The notes under the pieces were generated by a model. The model made no database searches. It was not told where the DNA came from and worked only from the letters and a program-made list of their open reading frames with translations. A stretch of DNA of 64,000 nt, taken from assembly GCA_020199835.1 (NCBI GenBank), contig JAIVJV010000010.1, forward strand, positions 1-64,000. The letters run 5' to 3'. The position numbers were made by a program, and so were the translations under genes. This stretch comes from Acidobacteriota bacterium. Lineage in GTDB: Bacteria > Acidobacteriota > Blastocatellia > Pyrinomonadales > Pyrinomonadaceae. Shown here piece by piece: positions 24,543 through 33,973 of this stretch (its first letter is position 1; every line of letters starts with the position of its first letter).

Positions 24543-24662
24543 ACGTTCCGTCGGGTCGAACCATTATGTTTTCGCGTTTGATATCACGATGGATGATGCC
24601 CGGCGGGTGCTGCGTCAAGTGCGCTCGCAACTTGTGCGGCAATCTCTAGAACGTCGTGTACG
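24543..24662 (-). pseudogene. Decayed fragment of a Ser/Thr protein kinase
   Basis: On the minus strand, one frame reads VLEIAAQVASALDAA and, after a one-base frame change, PPGIIHRDIKRENIMVRPDG. This is the catalytic loop of Pkn2-type kinases (HRDIKPEN). It ends in a stop and nothing of the N- or C-lobe remains around it, so this is a relic rather than a gene. Confidence 0.75.
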
Positions 24663-24702
24663 CATCGACGGCTGTGTCGAACGGTGGTAATCTCTAGCGA
24701 CC

Positions 24703-24786
24703 ATGAGTAATACCACATTGATAATTCTTATCGTCGTACTACTCCTGCTCTTCGGTGGCGGCGGCTACTTTTACCGTCGACGATGA
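24703..24786 (+). CDS. Tiny single-helix membrane protein (27 aa)
   Basis: ATG 24703 to TGA 24786 encodes 27 residues: MSNTT, a run of Leu/Ile/Val, a GGGGYFY turn and RRR. This type of short glycine-ended single transmembrane peptide is commonly seen in bacterial genomes and often left unannotated. No clear Shine-Dalgarno is visible, so expression is uncertain. Confidence 0.45.
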   Translation: MSNTTLIILIVVLLLLFGGGGYFYRRR

Positions 24787-24925
24787 GCAAGACACCGCAG
24801 GCACGAACTTTGCCATGAAGTTCTGAAGCGCTTAACGGAGCGACATTCCGCTTAAATAGCGCGGTTGGGGGCCTGACTCGCCCTACAGGATTTGTGCGTC
24901 GAGCAGCTTCGATAGCGAAGTGGCA
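24787..24925. other. Intergenic, nothing recognised
   Basis: Remainder of the gap between the DUF937 gene and the next minus-strand gene. Apart from the kinase relic and the tiny membrane peptide in the preceding 260 bp, nothing with coding or RNA-like structure was seen. Confidence 0.45.
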
Positions 24926-25570
24926 CTAGCGCGCAGTCTGGACCATGACCTCAGCGTCCTTCTGTACATAAACCATAAAGCGCTTGCCTACAGGCAAAAT
25001 GGCATCGCCTCCTCGTTTGAAGGCGCCGCCAACAACCCCGATTACCGCGCCCGGTGGAAACAGCGCGCCCAACACGATCGCACGTGCGGCCACTTCGCCA
25101 CCATGGCTGATGCCCCGGATGCGATTGCGATTGTCCGGAGAGTCCTGACTTGTCTGCACAGGAACACGCGAAAGGTCGACCGCAACCACGTCGGTCATTA
25201 TCCATGAGAGTTTTCCCGCTTTGCCCCACCGGCCGCCGCGTTTCGCTTCAACAACTCGGCCCGTCACCAGGGCATCCTTTTCAATAACGGTCACGTCCCC
25301 GATCGTAATCGGGACCAGTACACGGAAGCTCAAGTATTCGTTGGGACGCACATCAACGGAGCGCACAGTGTGTACCGCTTCGATCTCCAAAGGTGTGCCG
25401 GCGGGAACCTTCACCTTGCGCTTCTCTTTTGCGGCGACGTTAGAAGGCTCGGTAGATTGTTCTGACGTCTGGATAACTTTTGTGGCTTCGGATTCTTGCG
25501 GTGCTGTCTGCGCCTGGACCGCAAGCTGGCAAAGACAAATCGCAAACAATGCAATGAGAAGACTTTTCAC
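24926..25570 (-). CDS. Secreted protein of unknown function
   Basis: About 214 residues from GTG 25570, chosen because GGAG is 8 nt upstream and the product then starts with a normal signal peptide (KSLLIALFAICL, cleavage after VQAQ). The mature part has a Ser/Thr/Glu-rich linker, a beta region with VKVPAGTPLEIEAVHTVRSV and VIEKDALVTGRVVEAKRGGR, and a Gly-rich hydrophobic stretch (about 165-185) before KFMVYVQKDAEV-like strands. This pattern is seen in acidobacterial secreted proteins without known function. Confidence 0.65.
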   Translation of the reverse strand: MKSLLIALFAICLCQLAVQAQTAPQESEATKVIQTSEQSTEPSNVAAKEKRKVKVPAGTPLEIEAVHTVRSVDVRPNEYLSFRVLVPITIGDVTVIEKDALVTGRVVEAKRGGRWGKAGKLSWIMTDVVAVDLSRVPVQTSQDSPDNRNRIRGISHGGEVAARAIVLGALFPPGAVIGVVGGAFKRGGDAILPVGKRFMVYVQKDAEVMVQTAR

Positions 25571-25689
25571 GGCGTTCACTCCGGTTGAGGAATTCGGACC
25601 GGCTTCGAATCGGCAACTCCAGTGCCGCAGAACCCGTGCAGGTACCGGGCTGTACGGAGTGTTTATTTATGCTGTAGACGCGCGGTTAG

Positions 25690-27878
25690 TTAACGAAGGC
25701 TCATCACGTAAATTTCAAAGTTGCCGTCGCGGTTACTCTCAAACGCCAGCTTCGTTCCGTCGGGCGAGTATGCCGGGCGTCCATCGAACTTCGGGCCGGC
25801 TGTAAGGCGCTTGAGATTTCCTCCTTCCGCAGGCATCACAAAGATATTCGCCCTCAGTCCGTCATATTCGATAACAAACGTTATCGTCGCGCCGTCAGCC
25901 GACCACTTCGGTACGAAGGTCGAGTTCGGGCTACGCGTAATCATCTTGAGGTTACTACCATCGGCATCATTACGTATACCTGTAGCCAATAGTGGCTGCC
26001 GATAATTTCACGGCTGCGACTAACGAACGCGACTTTCCGGCCGTCCGGAGCCCACGCCGCGTGACCCGCCGCGCCTATCGTTGTCAGCCTTCGAACACCC
26101 TGGCCCGCGTGGTCCATGACATATATGTCCGGCTGACCATCTCGATTGCTGGTAAAGACGATCTTGCCATCAACGGACCATCGCGGCGAACTGTCTACGC
26201 CTGGATGATCAGTCAACCTCCTTGGATTGCTCCCATCGGCGTCAATCACATAAACGTCTTTGTTTCCGTCTCTCAGACTTGTAAACGCTATTCGTTTGCC
26301 GTCGGACGCCCAGGCCGGTTCCGTATCTTCGGCCGGAGAGTTTGTGATCTGTGCGAGCGAGCTTCCGTCGGCGTTCATCACATAAATGTGCTGTTTGCCG
26401 TTGCGGTTACTCGAAAAGGCGATCCTGGTTCCATCAGGAGACCAGTCGCGCGCGAGGTCGTCTGCCGCATCGTCGGTGAGCTGGGCCAGTTCACCGTCAA
26501 CGCTGATCATGTAAATCTCCCAGTTGCCATCCCGGTCCGTGTTGAAGATGAGCTTCGAGCCATCGGGCGACCAACTGGGCGAAGCATTATTTGCCGAATT
26601 GTGTGTCACACGCTTGAGATTCTCCCCGGCCGAGTCCATGACGAAAATTTGATCCTTGCCTTCGATTTTCCTCGAGAACGCGATGTTGTGCCCATCGATG
26701 GACCAGACCGGAGCGCCATCTGATTTGTCGTGATCGGCAGTAAGGTTCCTCTGCCCTGTTCCATCGGCATTCATTTCGTACACATCGAAGTTACGGTTTC
26801 TTCCCGTCATAAACACAATCTTGCGGCCGTCGGGCGACCACTGCGGGCCCACGTCATACTCGGGGTCATCTACTATTCTCCTGACGTTCGATCCGTCCGC
26901 ATTCATCACGTAGATGTCCAGGTTGTACGGGTTGTACGCAGGGCCTGTGGCTCGATTGCTCGCGAAGGCAATAAGGCTCCCGTCAGGTGACCAGGCGGCG
27001 GTGGTATCCACCGCGTTGTTCCGCGTGAGGCGGAGCTGGTTGCCGCCAGCGGCATCCATTACATAGACCTCTTTGTTACCGTCGCGCTCACTATCGAAGA
27101 GGATTCTGCCGCCGTCCGGGGACCAGCTCGCGTTTACATCGTCGGCCAGGTTGTTGGTGAGTCGCTTGACGTTCGCGCCGTCTACATCCATCACATAAAT
27201 TTCGTTCTTACCGTCGCCATTGCTTGCGAAGGCTATCCTCCTCCCATCAGGTGACCAGACGGGCCTGACATCCATTGCGGTGTTGTTGGTGAGCCTCACA
27301 AGCGTCGTCTTCGCGCGCGTGACAGGCGGCGCAGGCGACATCAACTGGGGCCTGCGTTTGATCAAGATAAAACCTGCGATCGCTGAACCAACCAGCGCGA
27401 CAGCAGCGACTCCTGCCCACATCCTTCGCTTCGTATTCCGATTCGTTACGACTGGCGCGAGCGTGGGTTTTTCCACAACGGGGGCCTCGGCAATCAAAGC
27501 CTCCTCGAGATCCACGTTGTCACTGAGGTCGCTCTCGTCGGTATCTGCCCGAGATACTTTCACGGGCGCGACGAACCGGTAACCGCGTTTCGGAATGGTC
27601 TCGATGTAGCGCGGATCGGAAGAATCGTCGCCTAACACCTTCCGCAAGCCATGTATGTTGTGCGACAGGCTGCCTTCTTCGACGAAGATATCGGGCCACA
27701 CCTCTCTTAGCAGTTGTTCCTTTGCAACAACCTGCGGCGCGTGCTGTACGAGGACGAGAAGGGTATCGAAAGCCTTCGGAGTGAGACGAACTGTCCCGCC
27801 GTCCTTGAGGAGAATCCTGCTGCGTCGGTCCATCACGTATGGCCCGAACTCATACAAATGATTCTCTTGCGAGGACAT
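25690..27878 (-). pseudogene. Winged-helix regulator fused to TolB-type propeller, frameshifted
   Basis: Residues 1-110: OmpR/CadC-type winged helix (VRLTPKAFDTLLVLVQHAPQ, RGYRFVAPVKV). Residues about 155-175: one transmembrane helix. From 195 on: PD40/TolB-like repeats (WSPDGRRIAFASNGDGKNEI and similar, about a dozen). The frame breaks near 25960, where the repeat motif VMNADGSN reads VM-MPMV in one frame and ends; the neighbouring frame continues correctly (DADGSNLK to FEIYVMSLR) to 25690. One deleted base explains this. The gene is either disrupted near its end or intact with a sequencing error. Such CadC-like proteins sense outside signals through the propeller and bind DNA inside. Confidence 0.85.
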
Positions 27879-27911
27879 AGGTGCTCTAAGAATTTTCTAA
27901 GGTTTCAATAA

Positions 27912-27944
27912 GAGTTTTTTCAACCCAGTTCTAAGAAAAACTCA
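27912..27944. repeat. AT-rich inverted repeat upstream of the winged-helix regulator
   Basis: GAGTTTTT (27913-27920) and AAAAACTC (27937-27944) form an 8-bp stem 34-66 bp upstream of the regulator start. It could be an operator or part of the leader; no further support. Confidence 0.3.
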
Positions 27945-28098
27945 AAAACTTCCGAGAGCCTTCCGGCGCGTTAGCGAGGGTGAAAGGACAGCCTCAAAGG
28001 CAGTTCGAAAACGTCGCGAATTATATTGCCGGGTGCCAACCACAGCAATGAGTCCATCCGGCACGGAAGCAACCTTACTAACTTAAAGGAGAACTCTC

Positions 28099-28587
28099 AT
28101 GAAACGCATTCTCAACTCAACCGTTATCGCCGTAATCGCCGTCCTACTGCTGGGGAGTCTTCCCGTAAAGGCCGTCGACCGCCCCTTTGCTTTTAATGGC
28201 GCGGGAGTCGCGACCTTTATCAAAGATGAAGCTGGCAACGTGATCGGCGGTGACGTGACCTCGACCGCCAATGCGACCCATCTCGGTTTGTGCACCACCA
28301 TCGGGAGAGTCAATTACACGTCCGCCAATGACCCCGATCACCCGCGTCGGCTACTGTCCAGTGGTTCAGGAACAATCACCGCCGCGAACGGTGATACGCT
28401 TGTAATCGAGTTTAGCGGCGTAGTAGATCCATCGGACGGTCCCACGGCTATTGATAGACCTGTCTTCCGCTTCGTCGGCGGTACAGGCCGGTTCGTCGGG
28501 GCGTCTGGCAGCGCGAACGCCGTGGTGGTTATCAACCTGGGCACTGGCGCGTTCGAGCTCACTATGGTCGGCAACATCGATTACTGA
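28099..28587 (+). CDS. Small secreted protein of unknown function
   Basis: 162 residues with a strong Shine-Dalgarno (AAAGGAG) and a signal peptide (MKRILNSTVIAVIAVLLLGS, cleavage after VKA). The mature part is beta-rich and Gly-rich, with FRFVGGTGRFVGASGSANAV, a pattern seen in secreted barrel proteins with allene-oxide-cyclase-like folds (resemblance by eye only). It contains a single Cys. No enzymatic function can be proposed. Confidence 0.7.
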   Translation: MKRILNSTVIAVIAVLLLGSLPVKAVDRPFAFNGAGVATFIKDEAGNVIGGDVTSTANATHLGLCTTIGRVNYTSANDPDHPRRLLSSGSGTITAANGDTLVIEFSGVVDPSDGPTAIDRPVFRFVGGTGRFVGASGSANAVVVINLGTGAFELTMVGNIDY

Positions 28588-28958
28588 GTATCACGCAGCA
28601 GCTTAAGGGTGTCTGAACGTCACGGCCGTGTTGATTAGTTTCTCCGCGGTTCAGACTTTCAGACACTCTTTCGCTTCTCCTCATCGTACATCACCGACCG
28701 ATTTGGTCGCCGATAACTGTCAGCGTGCTCGCAAGAGCTCTGGTTCATCAAGTAAGAGCGCGACACCCATCGATTCTTTGCCCGTCTCAGCCCTTCCTTT
28801 TTGTACTCTTTCCGCACAAACGTCTTTACTGCTTGTAATCTTTTTGTCATTTCAACCGTGAACTCACTTTTGACAAGAAGTTGCCACGTCACAATGCGTA
28901 ACATGGAGTCGTCGGGCCAACAAAGTTCCTCGGCAAGCAGTTCAGGAGTTTTCAAAGA
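28588..28958. other. Intergenic, one long-loop hairpin
   Basis: Apart from an inverted repeat (28605-28670) no feature is seen. A 98-codon minus-strand frame here has no ribosome binding site and a non-protein-like composition. Confidence 0.4.
28605..28670 (+). terminator. Possible terminator-like hairpin with long loop
   Basis: AAGGGTGTCTGAA (28605-28617) pairs with TTCAGACACTCTT (28658-28670), 13 bp with one G-T pair, and is followed by a T/C-rich stretch. The 40-nt loop is unusual for an intrinsic terminator, so an attenuator-like or protein-binding role is equally possible. Confidence 0.3.
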
Positions 28959-30098
28959 ATGTCAGTTGATCATATTCGCAATCAAGGCCGATTAACCTTC
29001 AAAAGAGACAATGCTTTCTATAAAGAGTTAAGACGAAGAGTCGACGACTATTTTCGCAGTTCAGATCGCAGTCCACGTGACTGTCCCGCGATGTATTTGA
29101 AAACGGCAATTATTCTGACTGCGTTTGGCGGGTTCTATTCATTGCTAGTATTCGTGGCGGGATCCTGGTGGCAAGCTTTGCCTCTGGCCGTCCTGCTTGG
29201 CCTGGCAATGGCAGCAATCGGTTTCAATATTGAACACGACGGCAGTCATCATTCTTATTCAAACCGTGCCTGGATCAACCGGTTGGCGGCTATGACGATG
29301 GATCTGATTGGCGCCAGTTCTTACGTATGGCACTGGAAACACGTAGTCGTACATCACACCTACGTAAACATCACCGGCCATGATGCCGATATTGATATTT
29401 CTGTTTTCGGCCGGCTAACGCCACATCAAAAGAGATTTGGCGTTCACCGCTGGCAGCACTTCTATTTATGGCCACTCTACGGATTGAACGTCATCAAGTG
29501 GCATCTGTACGACGATTTTCGCGACGTTATTGCGGGCCGAATCGGATCCGCGCGAATGCCCCGGCCGAAAGGGTGGGAACTCGCCGGTTTTGTTGGCGGT
29601 AAAGCGCTGTTCCTGACATTAGCCTTTGTATTGCCGCTTCTGGTCCATCCGCTCTGGACAGTGGTCCTGTTCTACGTGTTAACAGTCGGACTTGCGGGCG
29701 TGGTTGTCAGCGTTGTGTTTCAACTTGCTCATTGCGTCGAAGAGGCCGAGTTCCCCATGCCGCAAGAGCACTCCGACTCGATGGAAAATGCCTGGGCAGT
29801 CCATCAAGTAGAAACCACTGTAAATTTCGCGCGACGTAGTAAAGTCGAGAGTTGGCTGCTTGGTGGATTAAATTTTCAGATCGAACACCACCTTTTCCCT
29901 CGCGTTTGTCACGTCCATTACCCTGCCATCTCAAACCTTGTCGAACAAACCTGTCGAGATTTTGGTGTGAGATATGGTGAGCACACTTCTTTTCGTGCGG
30001 GACTGTCGTCTCATTTCCGCTGGCTGCGCCGTATGGGTGCACAAACTGCCGGCGGTTCACAGTTAATCGTTGCCCCGAAACATGGACCACTAAAGTGA
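28959..30098 (+). CDS. Membrane fatty acid desaturase (acyl-lipid/linoleoyl-type)
   Basis: 379 residues. Two hydrophobic double-helix regions (about 45-90 and 190-240) and the three histidine boxes of di-iron front-end-type desaturases: HDGSHH (93-98), HWKHVVVHH (125-133) and QIEHH in the C-terminal third. The Gln in the third box is typical of delta-6/linoleoyl-CoA-like desaturases; the cytochrome b5 domain found in eukaryotic relatives is absent. It introduces double bonds in membrane fatty acids, but regiospecificity cannot be read. It is followed after 18 bp by a radical SAM gene, suggesting co-transcription. Confidence 0.9.
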   Translation: MSVDHIRNQGRLTFKRDNAFYKELRRRVDDYFRSSDRSPRDCPAMYLKTAIILTAFGGFYSLLVFVAGSWWQALPLAVLLGLAMAAIGFNIEHDGSHHSYSNRAWINRLAAMTMDLIGASSYVWHWKHVVVHHTYVNITGHDADIDISVFGRLTPHQKRFGVHRWQHFYLWPLYGLNVIKWHLYDDFRDVIAGRIGSARMPRPKGWELAGFVGGKALFLTLAFVLPLLVHPLWTVVLFYVLTVGLAGVVVSVVFQLAHCVEEAEFPMPQEHSDSMENAWAVHQVETTVNFARRSKVESWLLGGLNFQIEHHLFPRVCHVHYPAISNLVEQTCRDFGVRYGEHTSFRAGLSSHFRWLRRMGAQTAGGSQLIVAPKHGPLK

Positions 30099-30116
30099 CG
30101 GAACGGAGCGTGTGTC

Positions 30117-31604
30117 ATGAAAGTTTTGTTAATCAATCCAGAGTTTCCCGATACCTATTGGAGTTTTCGACACGCGTTGCCCTTCGAAGGTAAGCGATGT
30201 GCATTTCCACCACTCGGGTTAATGACTGTTTCTGCGTTACTACCGCCCACCTGGGAGCGCCGACTGATCGATCTAAATGTGGAGTCGCTAAAGACCGCGG
30301 ACATCGAATGGGCCGACATGGTATTCGCCACGGCGATGCTGGTGCAGAAGGATTCTCTGAAGCAAGTCATAAAACGCTGCAAGTCGCAGGGGAAACGCGT
30401 AGTGCTGGGCGGTCCGTACGTCACCACGTCGATGGAGGATCTGCCTGATGCGGATCACATCTTTCTCGGAGAGGCGGAGGCGACGTTGCCGCAATTCGTT
30501 AAAGACCTGGAGGCCGGAGTTCCAAAACGCCGCTACGAAGTGGTCGAACGTCCAGCGCTTGCGGCGACTCCTGTCGCCCACTTTCACCTCGCGAATTTGA
30601 AGCGCTATAGCTCTATGAGCGTGCAGTATTCACGCGGGTGTCCGTTCTCCTGCGAGTTTTGCGACATTATTGAAATCTACGGGCGCGTGCCACGGACCAA
30701 GAGCATTCAACAAATGCTGGCTGAGTTTGATGCACTGCGCGAGCTCAATTGGCGCGGAACCGTCTTTATCGTGGACGATAACTTTATCGGGAACAAAAAG
30801 AATGTCAGGTTACTACTACCCGCGCTCGCAGAGTGGCAGAAACGAAATGGTTATCCTTTCTCGCTCCTGACTGAATCAAGCGTGAATCTCGCGGACGATG
30901 AACCACTGCTCGAAGCTATGCGGGAAGCCGGCTTTGCACGCGTATTCCTGGGCATCGAAACTCCAGTAGAAGAGAGTTTGAAAGAAGCTCAGAAGCCACA
31001 AAACCGCGGTAACTTGCTCGCCTCAGTGAAGAAGATTCAGAGCTATGGTATGGAGGTGATGGCCGGTTTTATCGTCGGCTTCGACAACGATCCCGAGGAT
31101 GTTTTTGAGCGACAGATCGACTTCATCCGAAAGAGCGCGATCCCGCTGGCGATGGTCGGCCTGCTAGGCGCGCTTCCTGACACCCAATTGTGGAGACGGC
31201 TGGCGCGAGAGGGTCGGCTATTGGGAGACGCTACAGGAGACAATACGAACTGCTCGTTGAATTTCAAGCCTCGAATGGATCCGGCGGTGCTGATTAAAGG
31301 CTATCAATCGATCATGCAGACGATTTACGCGCCACGTGAGTACTATCAGCGCGTGCTTGACTCGATCAAAGGAACAGCCCGCCCTTACGCACATCCCCAC
31401 TATGATGTTGTTAGCGCTGTCGCGTCGTTCGCCCGTGTGATGCTAAAGCTTGGAATAGTTGACGGTGAACGCAAAGAGTTCTGGAGATTCTTTACCCGAG
31501 CTCTCGTGAAGCATCACGACAGGCTTCCCGAGTCGTTGGTATTGGCGGCCATGGGGTACCACTTTCGAAAGTTGACCACGCGTATGGCCGGCAGCTCAGC
31601 GTGA
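30117..31604 (+). CDS. B12-binding-type radical SAM protein with DUF4070-like C-terminus
   Basis: 495 residues. N-terminal Rossmann-like cobalamin-binding-type domain (about 1-135, [25 protein letters not shown]). The radical SAM core has Cys175, Cys179, Cys182 in CxxxCxxC (GCPFSCEFC) for the 4Fe-4S cluster. The C-terminal part after about 370 ([20 protein letters not shown]) is the DUF4070 region found in the hopanoid C2-methylase HpnP group. These enzymes methylate or couple unactivated carbons of lipids. It lies 18 bp behind a desaturase, so a lipid substrate is likely (inference). Whether it methylates hopanoids cannot be said, as no hopanoid genes are in the window. Confidence 0.85.
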   Translation: MKVLLINPEFPDTYWSFRHALPFEGKRCAFPPLGLMTVSALLPPTWERRLIDLNVESLKTADIEWADMVFATAMLVQKDSLKQVIKRCKSQGKRVVLGGPYVTTSMEDLPDADHIFLGEAEATLPQFVKDLEAGVPKRRYEVVERPALAATPVAHFHLANLKRYSSMSVQYSRGCPFSCEFCDIIEIYGRVPRTKSIQQMLAEFDALRELNWRGTVFIVDDNFIGNKKNVRLLLPALAEWQKRNGYPFSLLTESSVNLADDEPLLEAMREAGFARVFLGIETPVEESLKEAQKPQNRGNLLASVKKIQSYGMEVMAGFIVGFDNDPEDVFERQIDFIRKSAIPLAMVGLLGALPDTQLWRRLAREGRLLGDATGDNTNCSLNFKPRMDPAVLIKGYQSIMQTIYAPREYYQRVLDSIKGTARPYAHPHYDVVSAVASFARVMLKLGIVDGERKEFWRFFTRALVKHHDRLPESLVLAAMGYHFRKLTTRMAGSSA

Positions 31605-31608
31605 TCAA

Positions 31609-31956
31609 CTAAATGGAATGAGCATGAATGAGCCGGCGTATGCGATCCGCGAATAACACATCCATTTTCTGTGGTTCTATGATCGCAGTTACCTCGCCTT
31701 CACCAAACGTGGGATGCACCAGCGTCTGTCCCTTACGATAGGTTCGAGCCCGATCATACGGTGCGCCGAGCTCGCCGGTAGCGCGACGCGTTGTGCCGGC
31801 CCGGTACACTACACGTGACGCGCACATGGGACAACTAACGCGTGTGATCTTTCCTGTCTTGCTGATGGAAACCACGATGTGGCCGCGCTCCTCGTTACAG
31901 GTGACGCACATCTGGTCGACACGGTCGCCGATTTTCAAAGCTAACTTCTCGTCCAT
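31609..31956 (-). CDS. Small Cys-rich protein with Tudor/DUF3553-like C-terminus
   Basis: 115 residues. Two Cys pairs, CVTC (17-20) and CPMC (42-45), form a likely zinc ribbon. The C-terminal half (YRKGQTLVHPTFGEGEVTAI onward) has the pattern of the small SH3/Tudor-like segment seen in CarD-like and UvrD-tail proteins (K-G-x-x-V-x-H-P-x-F-G-x-G-x-V). Such proteins often touch RNA polymerase or nucleic acid. Convergent with the radical SAM gene (4-bp gap). Role not known. Confidence 0.7.
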   Translation of the reverse strand: MDEKLALKIGDRVDQMCVTCNEERGHIVVSISKTGKITRVSCPMCASRVVYRAGTTRRATGELGAPYDRARTYRKGQTLVHPTFGEGEVTAIIEPQKMDVLFADRIRRLIHAHSI

Positions 31957-32019
31957 GATTTCTCCTGCCTTTTAGATATCGTCCACAGTATTTGTATCAT
32001 TTTTAGGTGGCGTTGTCGC

Positions 32020-32922
32020 TTAACGATGTTCAGACTTCACCCGGGCGGCGACCGGTTGCCAGGCAGAAGAGACGCGATTGAAACGAACGCGCTTTACGCC
32101 GTGGGCCAATCCGAGAAATTGCAAGGCCCTGATTCCTAACCAGTTCAAATCAATCTCGTACCAACGAAGACCGTGCTGCGCGGAGGTTGGATAAGCGTGA
32201 TGGTTGTTGTGCCATCCTTCGCCGAATGTCAGCAGAGCCACCCACCAACTATTGCGCGAATCGTCACCGGTTTCGAACCTTGTTCTTCCCCACAGATGCG
32301 TGGCCGAGTTAACGAGCCAGGTGGAATGCAGCGCCAGCGTCAGCCGGAGGAAAACTCCCCACAGCAACACGCTCCATCCGCCAAAGATAAAGAGCAGCAC
32401 TCCTACCACTAACAAAGGAACGTAGTAGCGGCGGCTAAGCCAGCGATAGTAGGGGTCGTTCATTACATCAGGCGCGTAGTGAGCAATAGTAGCCGGTGTG
32501 TGATTTTGGGCCGTGCCCCAGAGTATCCAACCGATGTGAGCCCACCAACCTCCATCGCGCGGCGTATGCGGATCGCCTGGACGATCTGTGTGCGCATGAT
32601 GTATGCGGTGCGTTACCACCCATTGGATTGGACCACCTTCGAGAGCCATCGTGCCGCAAGTCACCAGAAAGTATTCGACGATTTTCGGGACCTTGTAACC
32701 GCGGTGGGTCAGCAACCGGTGATAGCCCATACCGATACCCAGACTGCCGCCAACCCAATACAAGACAATGGCGGTTATGACGGCGGGCCAGCTCCAGAAA
32801 AAGAGCGCCGCGATTGCAGCGAGATGGGCGCACACGAGGAATATCCCAGTGCCCCAGTTACCTTTGGTCCAATCCGTTTGGAGCCTCACGCGCGTGTTTT
32901 CGCTACGTTCTTCTGAAGTCAT
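32020..32922 (-). CDS. Acyl-CoA delta-9-type desaturase
   Basis: 300 residues, membrane di-iron desaturase of the stearoyl-CoA type. Histidine boxes: HRLLTH, HRIHHAHTD, and HNNHHAYP, plus NSATHLWG. Four hydrophobic stretches in two pairs. It inserts a cis double bond into saturated acyl chains. It is in the same island as the first desaturase and two radical SAM enzymes but on the opposite strand. A paralogue with a different specificity from the 28959 gene, judged by the different boxes. Confidence 0.93.
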   Translation of the reverse strand: MTSEERSENTRVRLQTDWTKGNWGTGIFLVCAHLAAIAALFFWSWPAVITAIVLYWVGGSLGIGMGYHRLLTHRGYKVPKIVEYFLVTCGTMALEGGPIQWVVTHRIHHAHTDRPGDPHTPRDGGWWAHIGWILWGTAQNHTPATIAHYAPDVMNDPYYRWLSRRYYVPLLVVGVLLFIFGGWSVLLWGVFLRLTLALHSTWLVNSATHLWGRTRFETGDDSRNSWWVALLTFGEGWHNNHHAYPTSAQHGLRWYEIDLNWLGIRALQFLGLAHGVKRVRFNRVSSAWQPVAARVKSEHR

Positions 32923-33019
32923 TTAACAATTTACCAGGTTCTTAATTGATAGCAGTGCGCATCTCCGTGATGGATTGAGACCATAACGGAGACCCGCGCA
33001 GGCGTTGAGCGCTGGTTGT

Positions 33020-33334
33020 TTACCAGCGATTCTCGGACCTGCGTCCACCGCCATTGTTACTAAAGCCACGTCCGCCGCCACGATCTTCGCGTGGTTTGGC
33101 TTCATTGACCTTCAGGAAGCGACCGTCGATTTCCTTGCCATTGAATTGCTCAATCGCCGAAGTCGCTTCATCCTGACTGGACATTTCGACGAAGGCAAAG
33201 CCTCTCGAGCGTCCCGTATCGCGGTCTTCCACGACACTCGCAGATTGAACCGTTCCAGCTTGCCCAAACAACTGCTCGAGGTCCTGACTGGTGGTTTGGA
33301 AGGCGAGGTTTCCAACATAAAGTTTCGTTGACAT
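33020..33334 (-). CDS. RRM-type RNA-binding protein
   Basis: 104 residues from ATG 33334, preceded by a purine-rich GGGGAAAGG. One RRM domain (residues 3-80) with RNP2 LYVGNL and RNP1 RGFAFVEM, then a Gly/Arg-rich tail. This is the architecture of cyanobacterial Rbp and other bacterial RRM proteins, several of which are cold-inducible. The neighbouring desaturases make a cold-response link attractive (inference). An open upstream extension to 33466 is in frame but carries no ribosome binding site. Confidence 0.9.
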   Translation of the reverse strand: MSTKLYVGNLAFQTTSQDLEQLFGQAGTVQSASVVEDRDTGRSRGFAFVEMSSQDEATSAIEQFNGKEIDGRFLKVNEAKPREDRGGGRGFSNNGGGRRSENRW

Positions 33335-33652
<318 letters not shown>

Positions 33653-33916
33653 ATGACCTCCGTTTTTATGATCGTTCCTAAATTCGAGAGAGTTTTGACT
33701 AAGGAGAAGCGCACCTTCTACTGGCTTGCCAAGGAGACAGGTGTCAGTCATACAACTCTGTGGCGGCTAAAAAAGGGTAGGGCAGCTGGGATAAATTTTG
33801 AGACGCTGGAGAAAATCTGCCGCGCCCTGAGATGCCAGCCCGGTGATGTTTTGGTCCTTACAAGCGATATCACTCCCCCACGGCGTCAAGCTTCGAAAAA
33901 GGCCCGGAAGGCCTGA
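33653..33916 (+). CDS. XRE-family small HTH regulator
   Basis: About 87 residues from ATG 33653 (the frame is open to 33593, but that part is A/T-rich promoter-like DNA). HTH_26/Cro-type helix-turn-helix: RTFYWLAKETGVSHTTLWRL, then LEKICRALRCQPGDVLVLTS, with a basic C-terminal tail (RRQASKKARKA). It sits upstream of the second radical SAM gene (57-bp gap, same strand) and may control this unit. The target site is unknown. Confidence 0.8.
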   Translation: MTSVFMIVPKFERVLTKEKRTFYWLAKETGVSHTTLWRLKKGRAAGINFETLEKICRALRCQPGDVLVLTSDITPPRRQASKKARKA

Positions 33917-33973
33917 GCTGAAGCACTTGCCTTTCCGCGTTATACCAATCAGACTGTTCGGGGAACCACACGC

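Noticed and set aside
28659-28955. 98-codon minus-strand frame before the first desaturase
   Set aside because: No ribosome binding site and no recognisable motif; it ends at the possible hairpin. Treated as intergenic.
31609-31956. CarD transcription factor
   Set aside because: Only a short SH3/Tudor-like piece is similar; the CarD C-terminal helical domain is absent and a zinc-ribbon-like part takes its place.
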